The notes beneath the pieces were generated by a model that worked only from the letters and a program-made list of their open reading frames with translations, searched no databases and was not told where the DNA came from. From JAVKFF01 sp040226215 (lineage in GTDB: Bacteria > Pseudomonadota > Alphaproteobacteria > DSM-16000 > Inquilinaceae), in the NCBI GenBank assembly GCA_040226215.1, contig JAVKFF010000149.1:1-64000 (forward strand): a DNA stretch of 64,000 nucleotides. The letters are read 5' to 3'. Made by a program: the position numbers and the translations under genes. This document shows, one piece after another, positions 16,086 to 24,315 of this stretch. Within the stretch, counting starts at the first letter, position 1. Every line of letters begins with the position of its first letter.

Positions 16086-16583
16086 TTGACACGCATGCTC
16101 AGACGGCTGGTCAAGGTCTGCGAGGCGGTCTCGGCGGCCCTCCTCGTCGTGATGTTCTCGGCTTTCCTGCTGCACATCGCGATGCGCTACGTCTTCAACG
16201 ACCCCCTGGGCTGGACGGTGGAACTGCAGACCATCTGCTGGCTCTGGCTGATCCTCTGGGCCTCGGCGCTGGTCCTGAGCGAGGATGAGGAGATCCGCTT
16301 CGACATCGTCTACGGTTCAGTGTCTGGCCGGGTGCGGCGGGTCTTCCGCGCCGTGTTCTCGGTCGTGATCGTGGCGCTCTACGTGGTCTCGCTGCCGGCG
16401 GTCTACGACTACGTCGACTTCATGGCCGTCGACGAAAGTCCCTATCTCGACGTGCCCTACAACCTGCTGTTCAGCGTCTATCTGATCTTCGCCGTCGCCT
16501 CGATCGTGCGCTATCTCTGGATCGGCGGCTCCGCGCTCATGGGCCTGCCCGACGATCGCCCCGACAGCAACCCGGCCGGATGA
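16086..16583 (+). CDS. TRAP transporter small permease subunit (DctQ)
   Basis: A 165-aa protein with four hydrophobic helices and the DctQ core (FLLHIAMRYVFNDPLGWTVE and LWLILWASALVL). A TTG at 16086 sits five bases after a GGGGGAA ribosome site; ATG at 16095 is the alternative. It would couple binding protein and large permease in the inner membrane. The 149 bases before it, after the dctP stop, hold no recognisable gene. It overlaps the large-permease gene by ATGA, so the two proteins are probably made together. Confidence 0.83.
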   Translation: MTRMLRRLVKVCEAVSAALLVVMFSAFLLHIAMRYVFNDPLGWTVELQTICWLWLILWASALVLSEDEEIRFDIVYGSVSGRVRRVFRAVFSVVIVALYVVSLPAVYDYVDFMAVDESPYLDVPYNLLFSVYLIFAVASIVRYLWIGGSALMGLPDDRPDSNPAG

Positions 16584-17875
16584 GCGGCGAATTCGCCATC
16601 GCGGTCGCCGCCATCATCGGCCTGGCGGTGCTCGGCCTGCCGATCGGCCATGCGATGATCGGCGGCTCCATCCTCTATCTCCTCGTCTCTGGTCTCGACA
16701 TGGCGATCGCGGCGGAAAAGCTGATGCAGGGGCTGTTCCGCTCCTACATCCTGCTCGCCATCCCGCTGTTCATCTTCGCCGCCGACCTGATGAACGTGGG
16801 TTCGCTCAGCGATCGCCTGCTCGCCTTCTGCCGGGCGCTGGTCGGCCGGTTCCGCGGTGGGCTCGGTCACGTCAACGTTGTGGCCAGCCTGATCTTCTCC
16901 GGCATGTCGGGCTCTGCCGTCGCCGACGCCGTCGGCATGGGCCGGATCATCATCAACCTGATGACCCGGGACGGGCGCTACACGAAGAGCTACGCGGCGG
17001 CCATCACCGCGGCCTCGGCCACCATCGGTCCGATCATCCCGCCCTCGATCCCGATCGTGCTCTACGCGCTGATCGCCAACACCTCGATCGGCTACCTGTT
17101 CCTCGGCGGCATCCTGCCGGGCCTGCTGATCGGCCTGATGCTGATCGCACTCAACGCCTATCTGGCACGCCGGCGGGGCTTTCCGGTGGAGGCGCCGGTT
17201 CCGGCCCGGGAACTGCCCGGCCTGACGCTGCAGGCGTTGCCGGCGCTCTTGATGCCCGTCATCCTGCTGGCCGGCATCTATGGCGGCGCGACCACGCCGA
17301 CGGAGGCGGCGGCGCTGGCGGCGGCGTATGCGCTTCTGATCTCCACCGTGCTCTACCGCTCGATCACGCCGCGCCTGCTCTACCAGACCATCAGCCGCAG
17401 CGCCCGGTCCACCGCCTCGGTCGGTCTCCTGATCGGCGGAGCGCTGGTCTTCAACTACGTGGTCACGGTGGAGAACATCCCCAACGCCGTGCGCGTGCTG
17501 CTCGACGCCTGGAACCTGGACGCCTTCAGCTTCCTTCTGCTCGTCAACATCATCCTGCTGGTGCTGGGCTGCCTGCTGGAGGGCACCGCCATCCTGCTGG
17601 TCATCGTGCCGATCTTCCTTCCGGCGGCGCAGGCCATGGGCATCGACCCGGTGCATTTCGGCGTGGTGGTCGTGGTCAACATCATGATCGGCCTGTCGAC
17701 CCCGCCTTTCGGCCTGCTGCTATTCGTCACCGCCAACATCACCCGGGCGCCGCTTGGCGCCATCATCCGTGACCTGCTGCCTTTCCTGGGCATGCTGATC
17801 GTCTCGCTCTTGATCATCACCTACGTGCCGGACGTGGTGCTCACCGTGCCGCGGCTGTTCGGCTATCAAGGCTGA
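16580..17875 (+). CDS. TRAP transporter large permease (DctM)
   Basis: A 431-aa integral membrane protein of the standard large-subunit length with about 12 helices. Family landmarks include AIPLFIFAADLMNVG, FSGMSGSAVADAVGMG, ATIGPIIPPSIPIVLYA and ATTPTEAAALAAAYAL. It forms the Na+- or H+-driven transport path with the small subunit. It is coupled to dctQ by ATGA and followed 16 bases later by the aroQ-like gene, tying uptake to dehydroquinase-type metabolism. Confidence 0.9.
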   Translation: MSGEFAIAVAAIIGLAVLGLPIGHAMIGGSILYLLVSGLDMAIAAEKLMQGLFRSYILLAIPLFIFAADLMNVGSLSDRLLAFCRALVGRFRGGLGHVNVVASLIFSGMSGSAVADAVGMGRIIINLMTRDGRYTKSYAAAITAASATIGPIIPPSIPIVLYALIANTSIGYLFLGGILPGLLIGLMLIALNAYLARRRGFPVEAPVPARELPGLTLQALPALLMPVILLAGIYGGATTPTEAAALAAAYALLISTVLYRSITPRLLYQTISRSARSTASVGLLIGGALVFNYVVTVENIPNAVRVLLDAWNLDAFSFLLLVNIILLVLGCLLEGTAILLVIVPIFLPAAQAMGIDPVHFGVVVVVNIMIGLSTPPFGLLLFVTANITRAPLGAIIRDLLPFLGMLIVSLLIITYVPDVVLTVPRLFGYQG

Positions 17876-17891
17876 GGGAGTGACACCCGCC

Positions 17892-18332
17892 ATGAGCCCG
17901 CCCATCCACGTCCTCAACGGCCCCAACCTGAACCGGCTGGGCAGGCGCGAGCCGGAGATCTACGGCACCACAACGCTGGCCGAGATCGAAGCGATGTGCC
18001 GGGAAGAGGCGGGACCGGCGCCGCTGGTCTTCCGGCAGACCAATGGCGAGCAGGTGCTGATCGAATCGGTGCACGAGGCGATCGACGCCGATGCCGGGAT
18101 CGTCATCAACCCGGCCGCCTTCACCTTCACCTCTCTGGCGCTGCTCGATGCGTTGAAGATGGCGGCACGCCCGATCATCGAACTGCACCTCTCGAACATC
18201 CACGCCCGCGACCCGCTCTACCACAAGTCTCTGGTCTCGCCGGTGGCCAGGGCGGTGATCGCCGGGCTAGGGGCCCGCGGCTACCGGGTCGCCGTCAGCG
18301 AGATGAAGGCGATGCTGGACCGCGCCGGATAG
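17892..18332 (+). CDS. aroQ: Type II 3-dehydroquinate dehydratase-like protein (AroQ)
   Basis: A 146-aa protein of exact family length. The lid and catalytic residues are present (GPNLNRLGRRE, Arg19 and Tyr24), as are Asn73, Asp86 and His99 (ELHLSNIHAR). Against the Mycobacterium tuberculosis enzyme as remembered, substrate-binding His81 is Phe79 here (FTFTS for LTHTS) and Arg112 is Tyr110. These changes are unusual and may mean altered substrate choice. ATG at 17892 is preferred; GTG at 17880 is in frame. As last gene of the TRAP unit it would convert 3-dehydroquinate to 3-dehydroshikimate for quiC. Confidence 0.82.
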   Translation: MSPPIHVLNGPNLNRLGRREPEIYGTTTLAEIEAMCREEAGPAPLVFRQTNGEQVLIESVHEAIDADAGIVINPAAFTFTSLALLDALKMAARPIIELHLSNIHARDPLYHKSLVSPVARAVIAGLGARGYRVAVSEMKAMLDRAG

Positions 18333-18368
18333 AAAATCCTGTGCCCCAACGGTCGCGGTCGGCATGCG

Positions 18369-19307
18369 CTAGATCGTGGAAGTGCCCTTGGTAGCCGCTG
18401 CCGTCCCCTCGCCGTCGAGCCAGCCTTCCCGCGCGAAGGTGGGGTCGGGGTAGCGATAGAAGCCTTCGCCACTGGCGATGCCGAGCCGGCCTTCGGCAAC
18501 CCAGGCCTCCAGGAAGGTCGGTGGCCGGTCGCTGGGGTCGCCACTCTCGTCGGCATAGGCGTGCTCGATCTTCAGCACGCTGCCGAGGCCGATCTCGTCC
18601 ATCAGGCTGCAGGGCCCGAAATCCGTGCCGAAGGCGAGGCGCCAGGCGCGATCGATCGACTCCGCGTCGGCGTATCCCTCGGCGATCTGGCGCAGCACCT
18701 CCTTCTTGATCACCCGCCAGATGCGGTTGAAGACGTAGCCCATCTGCTCCTTGCGACAGTGCACGGGCACCATGCCGATGTGCCGGGCCCAGGCCTGCGC
18801 GAATACCGCTGTCTCCGGTGCCATCCGATCGGCGCCCATGAGCTCGACGAGACGGCCGGTGCGCGGGTCGGAGAAGTTGAGGCAGAAAAAGCGGTCGGGC
18901 CGGCCGGAGGCCTCGGCGATCGGCGTGGCTGGCAGCGAGGAGGCGTTGGAGCCGAGATAGCAGGCGGTCGGCAGGCGGCCGCCGAGATCGGCGTGGGTCC
19001 GGCGCTTCAGGTCGATCAACTCGTAGACGTTCTCGAAGGCCAGTTGCACGCCGTCGAGGGCATTGTCGAGATCGGCGGTGACGTGCAGGTGCGCGGCCAC
19101 CCGTTCCTGTTCCTCCCCCTCGCTCCAGCCGAGCGCGCGCGCCCTGGCCGCCGTGAGGGCGTCCTCGCCGGCGATGTCGTAGCAGCGCGTCTCCAGGCCG
19201 GCCCGGGCGCAGGCCCAGGCGACCTTGGTGCCCATGGTGCCCATGCCGATCATGGCGACCGGCCTGGCTGGATCGAAGGCGGGCAGGGAGGCGGAGGAGT
19301 CGGACAT
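18369..19307 (-). CDS. 3-hydroxyacyl-CoA dehydrogenase family protein
   Basis: A 312-aa NAD-dependent dehydrogenase. The N-terminus holds the nucleotide fold (VAMIGMGTMG), a catalytic-type segment SNASSLP, then FCLNFSDPR where many relatives have a histidine-containing HFFNP-type motif, and a C-terminal helical domain (MGYVFNRIWRVI, PCSLMDEIGLG, FYRYPDPTF). Replacement of that histidine region is noted but the alignment was by eye. It is the last gene of a leftward run after a TRAP system (21-bp gap to dctM) and likely oxidises an imported 3-hydroxy acid or its CoA ester. Confidence 0.82.
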   Translation of the reverse strand: MSDSSASLPAFDPARPVAMIGMGTMGTKVAWACARAGLETRCYDIAGEDALTAARARALGWSEGEEQERVAAHLHVTADLDNALDGVQLAFENVYELIDLKRRTHADLGGRLPTACYLGSNASSLPATPIAEASGRPDRFFCLNFSDPRTGRLVELMGADRMAPETAVFAQAWARHIGMVPVHCRKEQMGYVFNRIWRVIKKEVLRQIAEGYADAESIDRAWRLAFGTDFGPCSLMDEIGLGSVLKIEHAYADESGDPSDRPPTFLEAWVAEGRLGIASGEGFYRYPDPTFAREGWLDGEGTAAATKGTSTI

Positions 19308-19327
19308 GGGCGATAGTCCCGCGGCGG

Positions 19328-20635
19328 TTAGCGGAAGAGAAGTTCGGGCAGGAAGGTGATCGTCGACGGAAAGACCATGCAGACGACCAGCGCGACCAGC
19401 TTGATCAGCACGAAAGGCCAGACGGACTTGTAGATGTCGAGCATGGTCACGCCCGGCGGCGCCACGGCGCGCAGGTAGAACAGCGCGAAGCCGTAGGGCG
19501 GCGTCATGATGGCGATCTCCATGTTCAGGATCATCAGGATGCCGAACCAGACCGGATCGTAACCGAGGCCGACGGCGATCGGCGTGAACAGCGGCGCGCA
19601 GATGATGACGATGATCAGCTCGTCGATGATGAAGCCGAGCAGCAGCATGGTGAGCTGCATCAGCAGGATGATCACGAACGGCGACAAGCCGGCATCGAGA
19701 CCCAGCGACCGCAAGGTGCGCGCCGCGCCCATCAGCAGGTGGAAGTTGGAGAAGACGCTGGCCCCCAGGATGATCCAGGCGATGGCGGCGGTCATCAGCA
19801 TGGCGCGGAAGCTGGCGTCGGAGATGACGCCGAGGCCGAAGCGGCCGTAGAGGATGGCGATCACGGCCGCGCCCAGGGCGCCGACCGCACCGGCCTCCGT
19901 TGGCGTGGCGAAGCCGCCCAGGATCGAGCCCAGCACGAGCAGGATCAGCGCCAGCGACATGGAGCCGTCGCGGGCCGCCAGAACGACATCGCGCCGCGTC
20001 ACCTTCTCAGCCCTGGCCGGGCCGGCCTCCGGGCGCAGTCGGCAGTAGACGATGATGTAGATGATCATCAGCACGATGGTGATCGCCGCCGGGATCAGGG
20101 CGCCGGCGAAGAGCTGGCCGACCGAAGTGTTGGTGGCGGCGCTGAAGATGATCATGGGCACGCTGGGCGGGATCAGGATGCCGAGGCCGCCACCGGCCAT
20201 CACCACGCCCAGCGCCAGCGACTTGTCGTAGCCGCGCTTCAGCATGGCGGGCAGGGCGAGCGAGCCCGCCATCATGATGCCGGCGCCGATGATACCGACC
20301 ATGGCGCCGATCAGGCTGCACACCACGATGACGCCGATCGCCAGGCCGCCGCGCATGCGCCCGGCGATCACGTGCATGGCGTGGAACATCGCCTCGCCGA
20401 GGCCCGAACGCACCAGCACCTGCCCCATCATGATGAACAGCGGGATGGCGAGAAGGACGAAGTTGGTCAGGCTCGACTGCGCGGTATTGGCGATCAGGTT
20501 GAAGGCCTGCGGACCCCAGGTCACCGCGGCCACGGCCATGGCCACGCCGCCGAGCGTGAAACCGACCGGCGTGCCAAGCGCGAAGCCGAGCAGGACCAGC
20601 CCGAACAGCGCCAGCGAGAGCAGCTCGATGCTCAT
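19328..20635 (-). CDS. TRAP transporter large permease (DctM)
   Basis: A 435-aa membrane protein with about 12 helices and family motifs AIPLFIMMGQVLVRSG, IPPSVPMIIFSAATNTSVG, GGFATPTEAGAVGALGAA and TPPYGFALFYL. It is the second complete DctM of the window, distinct from 16580-17875. It overlaps the small permease by ATGA and belongs to the leftward unit with the Tat-dependent binding protein, so it likely serves the hydroxyacid/BKACE locus. Confidence 0.9.
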   Translation of the reverse strand: MSIELLSLALFGLVLLGFALGTPVGFTLGGVAMAVAAVTWGPQAFNLIANTAQSSLTNFVLLAIPLFIMMGQVLVRSGLGEAMFHAMHVIAGRMRGGLAIGVIVVCSLIGAMVGIIGAGIMMAGSLALPAMLKRGYDKSLALGVVMAGGGLGILIPPSVPMIIFSAATNTSVGQLFAGALIPAAITIVLMIIYIIVYCRLRPEAGPARAEKVTRRDVVLAARDGSMSLALILLVLGSILGGFATPTEAGAVGALGAAVIAILYGRFGLGVISDASFRAMLMTAAIAWIILGASVFSNFHLLMGAARTLRSLGLDAGLSPFVIILLMQLTMLLLGFIIDELIIVIICAPLFTPIAVGLGYDPVWFGILMILNMEIAIMTPPYGFALFYLRAVAPPGVTMLDIYKSVWPFVLIKLVALVVCMVFPSTITFLPELLFR

Positions 20636-21174
20636 GGACGGCTGTCGTCGTCGGACGGTTGGGGAAACAGGGGCTGGCCGCTGAACGCCAGGTGGAAGGA
20701 CCGCGCCAGGTTGGCCGAGAGCTGCATCAGCAACAACACCGCGCCGGCCGGCACGACCCCGACCAGCAGCCAGAGCGGCGGGGCGAACTCGGTCGGCCGC
20801 CTGGCGCCCCGGGCGTACATGTCAGCCGCGCTCGCCCAGACATAATCGATGACGAGGATCAGAAAAAAGACGATCAGCGGTGCCGTCAGGATATCGAACC
20901 AGGCGCGCGTCCGGTCCGAGAGGCGCGCGGTCAGGACGTCGACCTTGATGTGCGCGTCGTGACGCAGCGCCGCGGCGCCGCCCAGCATGCCGATGAAGGC
21001 GTAGAGGTAGAGGCCGGTGTCGAAGGCCCAGATGGTGGGCGCGGACAGCACGTAGCGCGCGAACACCTCATAGGCCAGAGCCAGTACCATGAGCGGCATG
21101 AGCCAGGAGACGACGCGGCCGATGGCATGGGACAGGCCATCGACCGCGCGGACATATCGCCTCACCAGGTGCAT
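20632..21174 (-). CDS. TRAP transporter small permease subunit (DctQ)
   Basis: A 180-aa four-helix protein with the DctQ core (ALAYEVFARYVLSAPTIWAFDTGLYLYAFIGM shape near residue 40) and the conserved HIKVDVL element. It lies between the binding protein (21-bp gap) and large permease (ATGA overlap). It is longer at the N-terminus than average. It has no enzymatic function of its own and bridges the transporter in the inner membrane. Confidence 0.86.
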   Translation of the reverse strand: MHLVRRYVRAVDGLSHAIGRVVSWLMPLMVLALAYEVFARYVLSAPTIWAFDTGLYLYAFIGMLGGAAALRHDAHIKVDVLTARLSDRTRAWFDILTAPLIVFFLILVIDYVWASAADMYARGARRPTEFAPPLWLLVGVVPAGAVLLLMQLSANLARSFHLAFSGQPLFPQPSDDDSRP

Positions 21175-21195
21175 GCGTCGGCGTCGGCCCGCGTG

Positions 21196-22221
21196 TCAGC
21201 CGATCCGCGCCATGAAGGCGCGCTGGGCCTCGACCAGCCGACGACTGTAGGCATCGCCCTCGGCGTAACTGTCCTGCACCGTCTCCGCCGCGGCTGCCCA
21301 GGCGGCCCGGTCCTCCGCCGAGGGCGCCGGCGACATCTGCAGGCCCTGCTCGCGCATCTGGTTCAGGGCCTCGCCGACGCCGGCGATCGACATCTGGGCG
21401 TGGCCCCAGCAATGCTCGATCTGGGCGACGCTGAGGACCGCCTGCAAATCGGCCGGCAGGGAGGCCCAGGCATTGGCGTTGATAATGACCGAGGCGGCCT
21501 GAGAGCCCGAGACCGGCTCCGGATAGAGCCATGGCGCCTGCTCGACCACCTGGGCGTCGCGGTAGTCGATGATGTTGGAACTGGCCGCGCCGTCGATCAC
21601 GCCGGTCGCCAGGCTGGTATACATCTCCGAGAAGGCCATGGTGACCGGGTTCACGCCGAACTGGGCGACGAACTCGCCATAGGCGCCGGGCGAGCGCATC
21701 TGCAGGCCCTCGAAATCGGCCAGCGAGCCGATCTCCTGCTTGGTGATGGCGTAGACGCCAGGCTGGAAGATCGGACCCAGCCAGTGCAGACCCTGCTCGG
21801 CATAGGCCTCGGTGAGGATCTCGCCCCAGCCGCCAACGGTGCGCAGGGCGTAGAGTTCGTCATAGCGGGTCGGACCGCCGGGCAGGCCGAGCTCGACCAG
21901 GCCGGCCGGCAGCTCGCCCGCGTGCAGGGCCATGTAGGGCGAGCCCATCTCGACGAGGCCGCTGCGTGTGGCGCCGAAGATCTCCGTCGCGCCGACGCCC
22001 TCGCCGTCATAGACGTTCTCGATTGTCAGCCGTCCGTCGGACATTTCCGCCACCCGCTCGGCGAAGGCCTCGTAGGCGACGCCGAAGGAGATGCCGCGCG
22101 GATAGAGCACGGCCATCCGCCAGGTGAAGGTCGATTGCGCGATCGCCGGTGCCGGCAGCGTGCTGGCGGCGGTGGCCGCGCCGGCGATGGCCGAAGTCGA
22201 CAGGAAATGACGTCTTTTCAT
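21196..22221 (-). CDS. TRAP solute-binding protein with Tat signal (TakP/DctP-like)
   Basis: A 341-aa periplasmic protein. The signal begins KRRHFLSTS, a twin-arginine motif, followed by a hydrophobic stretch and an APAIAQ cleavage region, so Tat export is predicted, as for TakP-type keto-acid binding proteins and many alphaproteobacterial TRAP proteins. ATG at 22221 was chosen; the upstream in-frame ATG at 22284 adds a sequence without signal features. The mature part (TFTWRMAVLYPRG start, QMRSPGAYGEF) suits an organic-acid ligand. It is first in the TRAP unit and 103 bases downstream of the BKACE gene. Confidence 0.88.
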   Translation of the reverse strand: MKRRHFLSTSAIAGAATAASTLPAPAIAQSTFTWRMAVLYPRGISFGVAYEAFAERVAEMSDGRLTIENVYDGEGVGATEIFGATRSGLVEMGSPYMALHAGELPAGLVELGLPGGPTRYDELYALRTVGGWGEILTEAYAEQGLHWLGPIFQPGVYAITKQEIGSLADFEGLQMRSPGAYGEFVAQFGVNPVTMAFSEMYTSLATGVIDGAASSNIIDYRDAQVVEQAPWLYPEPVSGSQAASVIINANAWASLPADLQAVLSVAQIEHCWGHAQMSIAGVGEALNQMREQGLQMSPAPSAEDRAAWAAAAETVQDSYAEGDAYSRRLVEAQRAFMARIG

Positions 22222-22278
22222 TGGTCCATTCTCCCCGTTCGTGGTTCGTGACTGATCTCGCGATCGCCGATTTCGTGC

Positions 22279-22288
22279 GATCACAGAT
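22279..22288. promoter_or_regulatory. Possible half operator upstream of Tat-TRAP genes
   Basis: GATCACAGAT is identical to bases 24272-24281 within the large palindrome of the divergent GntR promoter. It lies 58 bases upstream of the TRAP binding-protein ATG, in the only sizeable gap (22222-22324) of the leftward unit. A 10-base match is weak evidence of a second regulator contact. Confidence 0.3.
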
Positions 22289-22324
22289 GCGCATTGCCCG
22301 CGATCCGGCGTCCTCGCCGGCCGC

Positions 22325-23254
22325 TCAGAAATCCGTCTTGTCCCCTCCCTTCAGCGCCAGCAGTTCGCGCGCCTCGGCCGGCGTGGCGATGGTCATGCCC
22401 AGTTCCTCGACGATGCGGCGGATCTTGGCCACCTGCTGGGCGTTGGAGGTGGCAAGCTCGCCGCGCCCGATCATCAGCGCATCCTCGAGGCCGACCCGGA
22501 CATTGCCACCCAGGATCGCGGCGATGGTCAGGAATGGCATCTGCGCCCGGCCGATGGCGAAGCAGGAGAAGCGGTAGTCATCGCCGAACATGCGGTCGGC
22601 CTGCGCCTTGAAGGCCATCAGCGTGTGCGGGTCGGCAGGCATGCCGCCAGTCACGCCGAAAATGCCCTGGATGAAGAAGGGCGGCTCGGCGAGCCCACGG
22701 TCGACGAAGACCTTGAGGTTGTTGAGATGGCCGAAATCGTAGCACTCGAACTCGAACCGGGTGCCGTAGGCCTGGCCGACGGTGATCAGGATCTCCTCGA
22801 TCATCTCGAAGGTGTTCGGGTAGATCGCGCCCCAGGTGGATTCGAGATACGGCTTCTCCCAGTCGTGCTTCCAGTCGCGGTACTTCTCTGCCAGGCCGGC
22901 CACCGAGAAATTCATCGAGCCCATGTTCAGGCTGGTCACCTCCGGCTTGGCGCGGTGCGCCGGGGCCAGGCGCTCGGCGAGGGTCATGCCGAGCCCGCCG
23001 CCCGTCGTCAGGTTCAGCACCGCGTCGGTCTGCTGCTTGATGCGCGGCAGGAACTGCATGAACAGGTCCGGGTTCTGGGTCGGCTTCGCCGTCTCGGGAT
23101 CGCGCGCATGCAGGTGGATGATGGCCGCGCCGGCTTCCGCCGCCCCGACCGCCGCGTCGGCGATCTCGTCCGGCGTCACCGGCAGGTAGGGCGACATGGT
23201 CGGCGTATGGATGCTGCCGGTGACCGCGCAGGTGATGATGACGGGGTTGCTCAT
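22325..23254 (-). CDS. Beta-keto acid cleavage enzyme (BKACE), paralogue A
   Basis: A 309-aa TIM-barrel enzyme of the BKACE family (first known as 3-keto-5-aminohexanoate cleavage enzyme). Family members condense a beta-keto acid with acetyl-CoA, giving acetoacetate and a new CoA ester. The zinc ligands His47 and His49 (HLHARD) and Glu257 (VGLED) are present, with TSLNMGSMNF and FECYD. ATG at 23254 overlaps the upstream dehydrogenase stop (ATGA); the much longer open frame to 24055 is an artefact over that gene. Directly following a 3-hydroxyacid dehydrogenase it would cleave that enzyme's keto product. About 60% identical by eye to the BKACE at 29047. Confidence 0.9.
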   Translation of the reverse strand: MSNPVIITCAVTGSIHTPTMSPYLPVTPDEIADAAVGAAEAGAAIIHLHARDPETAKPTQNPDLFMQFLPRIKQQTDAVLNLTTGGGLGMTLAERLAPAHRAKPEVTSLNMGSMNFSVAGLAEKYRDWKHDWEKPYLESTWGAIYPNTFEMIEEILITVGQAYGTRFEFECYDFGHLNNLKVFVDRGLAEPPFFIQGIFGVTGGMPADPHTLMAFKAQADRMFGDDYRFSCFAIGRAQMPFLTIAAILGGNVRVGLEDALMIGRGELATSNAQQVAKIRRIVEELGMTIATPAEARELLALKGGDKTDF

Positions 23255-24195
23255 GATGCGGACCGGCTGTCGACGAGGTTGCGGAGGCGGGCGAGCGTGG
23301 CGTCGCGCCAGGCCTGGCGGGCGGCGACCCGGTCGGCGGGCACGGCTTTGCGGCGGGCGCTCTCGATCGCCTCGAGCGCCTCTTCCTTCCACGCCGCGCC
23401 GACAGTCAGTTGCCGGCCGAGCGTGGCGTAGGAGGAGCCGAACTTGCGGGCATAGTCGAGGAAGCCGGCGGGGGCGTTGAGGTCCATGGTCTCGAACGGG
23501 CCGAGAAACGCCCAGCGCAGGCCGAGGCTGCCCTTCATCACCCGGTCGAGGTCGTCGGGCGCGATGACGCCGGCGCCGACCAGCGCCATCGCCTCGTTCA
23601 CAACGGCCGCCTGCAGCCGGTTCATCACGAAGCCCTCGATTTCCGTCTCGACCAGGACTGGCCACTGGCCGACCGCCGCCAGCGTGTCGCTGACCTGGCG
23701 GATGAAGGCGGGTTCGTGCCAGGGCGAGGGGACGATTTCGACCGCCGGCAGCAGGTGCGGCGGGTTGGCCGGATGGGCGACGATGGCCCTGGCCCGGCCG
23801 GGCAGATCGGCGAGAAAGCGGCTGCCGGGAATGGCGCTCGACGAACTCGCCAGGATGCATCCTGCAGGCGCCAGGCCGTCCATCTCGGCGAAGAGGTCGC
23901 GCTTGACGTCGGCCTTTTCGGGTGCGGATTCCTGCGCGTAATCGGCACCGGCAAGCGCCTCGGCGAGGTTCGGGGCGACGGCGAGACGGGCTTTCGTGGC
24001 GGCGATATCGACCGGCAGGCCGGCGTCGGCGAGGCTGTCGACGGCCTCGGCGCACCAGGCGTGCGCGGCGTCGGCCGCGCCGTCGGCCGGATCCCAGAGC
24101 CGGACATTGCTGCCGGCCCGCGCGAAGACGACGGCCCAGCCGCGGCCGATCAGGCCGGTGCCGATGATCGCGACGCTTTGCGGAACCTGGCCCAC
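23251..24195 (-). CDS. 3-hydroxyacid dehydrogenase, lambda-crystallin/CRYL1-like
   Basis: A 314-aa NAD-dependent 3-hydroxyacyl-CoA dehydrogenase-family protein. The GTG start at 24195 has an AGAGAGG ribosome site seven bases upstream; the ATG at 24258 lies in the operator. Motifs are IIGTGLIGRGW, SSSSAIPGS, HPANPPHLLPAVE, GFVMNRLQ, LGLRWAFLGPFETM and a C-terminal WRDATLARL. These match lambda-crystallin / L-gulonate 3-dehydrogenase more than bacterial L-carnitine dehydrogenase, as I recall those sequences. It likely oxidises a free 3-hydroxy acid to the 3-keto acid taken by the downstream BKACE. First gene leftward from the 34-bp palindrome. Confidence 0.87.
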   Translation of the reverse strand: MGQVPQSVAIIGTGLIGRGWAVVFARAGSNVRLWDPADGAADAAHAWCAEAVDSLADAGLPVDIAATKARLAVAPNLAEALAGADYAQESAPEKADVKRDLFAEMDGLAPAGCILASSSSAIPGSRFLADLPGRARAIVAHPANPPHLLPAVEIVPSPWHEPAFIRQVSDTLAAVGQWPVLVETEIEGFVMNRLQAAVVNEAMALVGAGVIAPDDLDRVMKGSLGLRWAFLGPFETMDLNAPAGFLDYARKFGSSYATLGRQLTVGAAWKEEALEAIESARRKAVPADRVAARQAWRDATLARLRNLVDSRSAS

Positions 24196-24256
24196 CTGTG
24201 ATCCTCTCTGTCCACGCTTGTCGTGTCCGAGCGTGAAGTTTCGGTCACGGCTGTCC

Positions 24257-24290
24257 ACCCTGTCAAGCTGTGATCACAGATTGACAGGGT
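24257..24290. promoter_or_regulatory. 34-bp nested palindrome, divergent GntR operator
   Basis: Outer arms ACCCTGTCAA (24257-24266) and TTGACAGGGT (24281-24290) are perfect inverted repeats around the perfect inner palindrome CTGTGATCACAG (24268-24279). The only mismatched pair is 24267/24280. It sits between the divergent dehydrogenase and gntR genes, and each outer arm contains TTGACA reading outward, which could serve as -35 elements. The size and nesting suggest two regulator dimers. The GntR encoded 26 bases away is the likely ligand; that is inference. Confidence 0.75.
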
Positions 24291-24315
24291 TTCGAATGAA
24301 TGGAGAATGACCCGC

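Noticed and set aside
22325..24055. A 576-aa BKACE with an N-terminal extension
   Set aside because: The extra 267 residues overlap the dehydrogenase gene in another frame and are arginine-rich; ATG at 23254 with ATGA coupling explains the gene.
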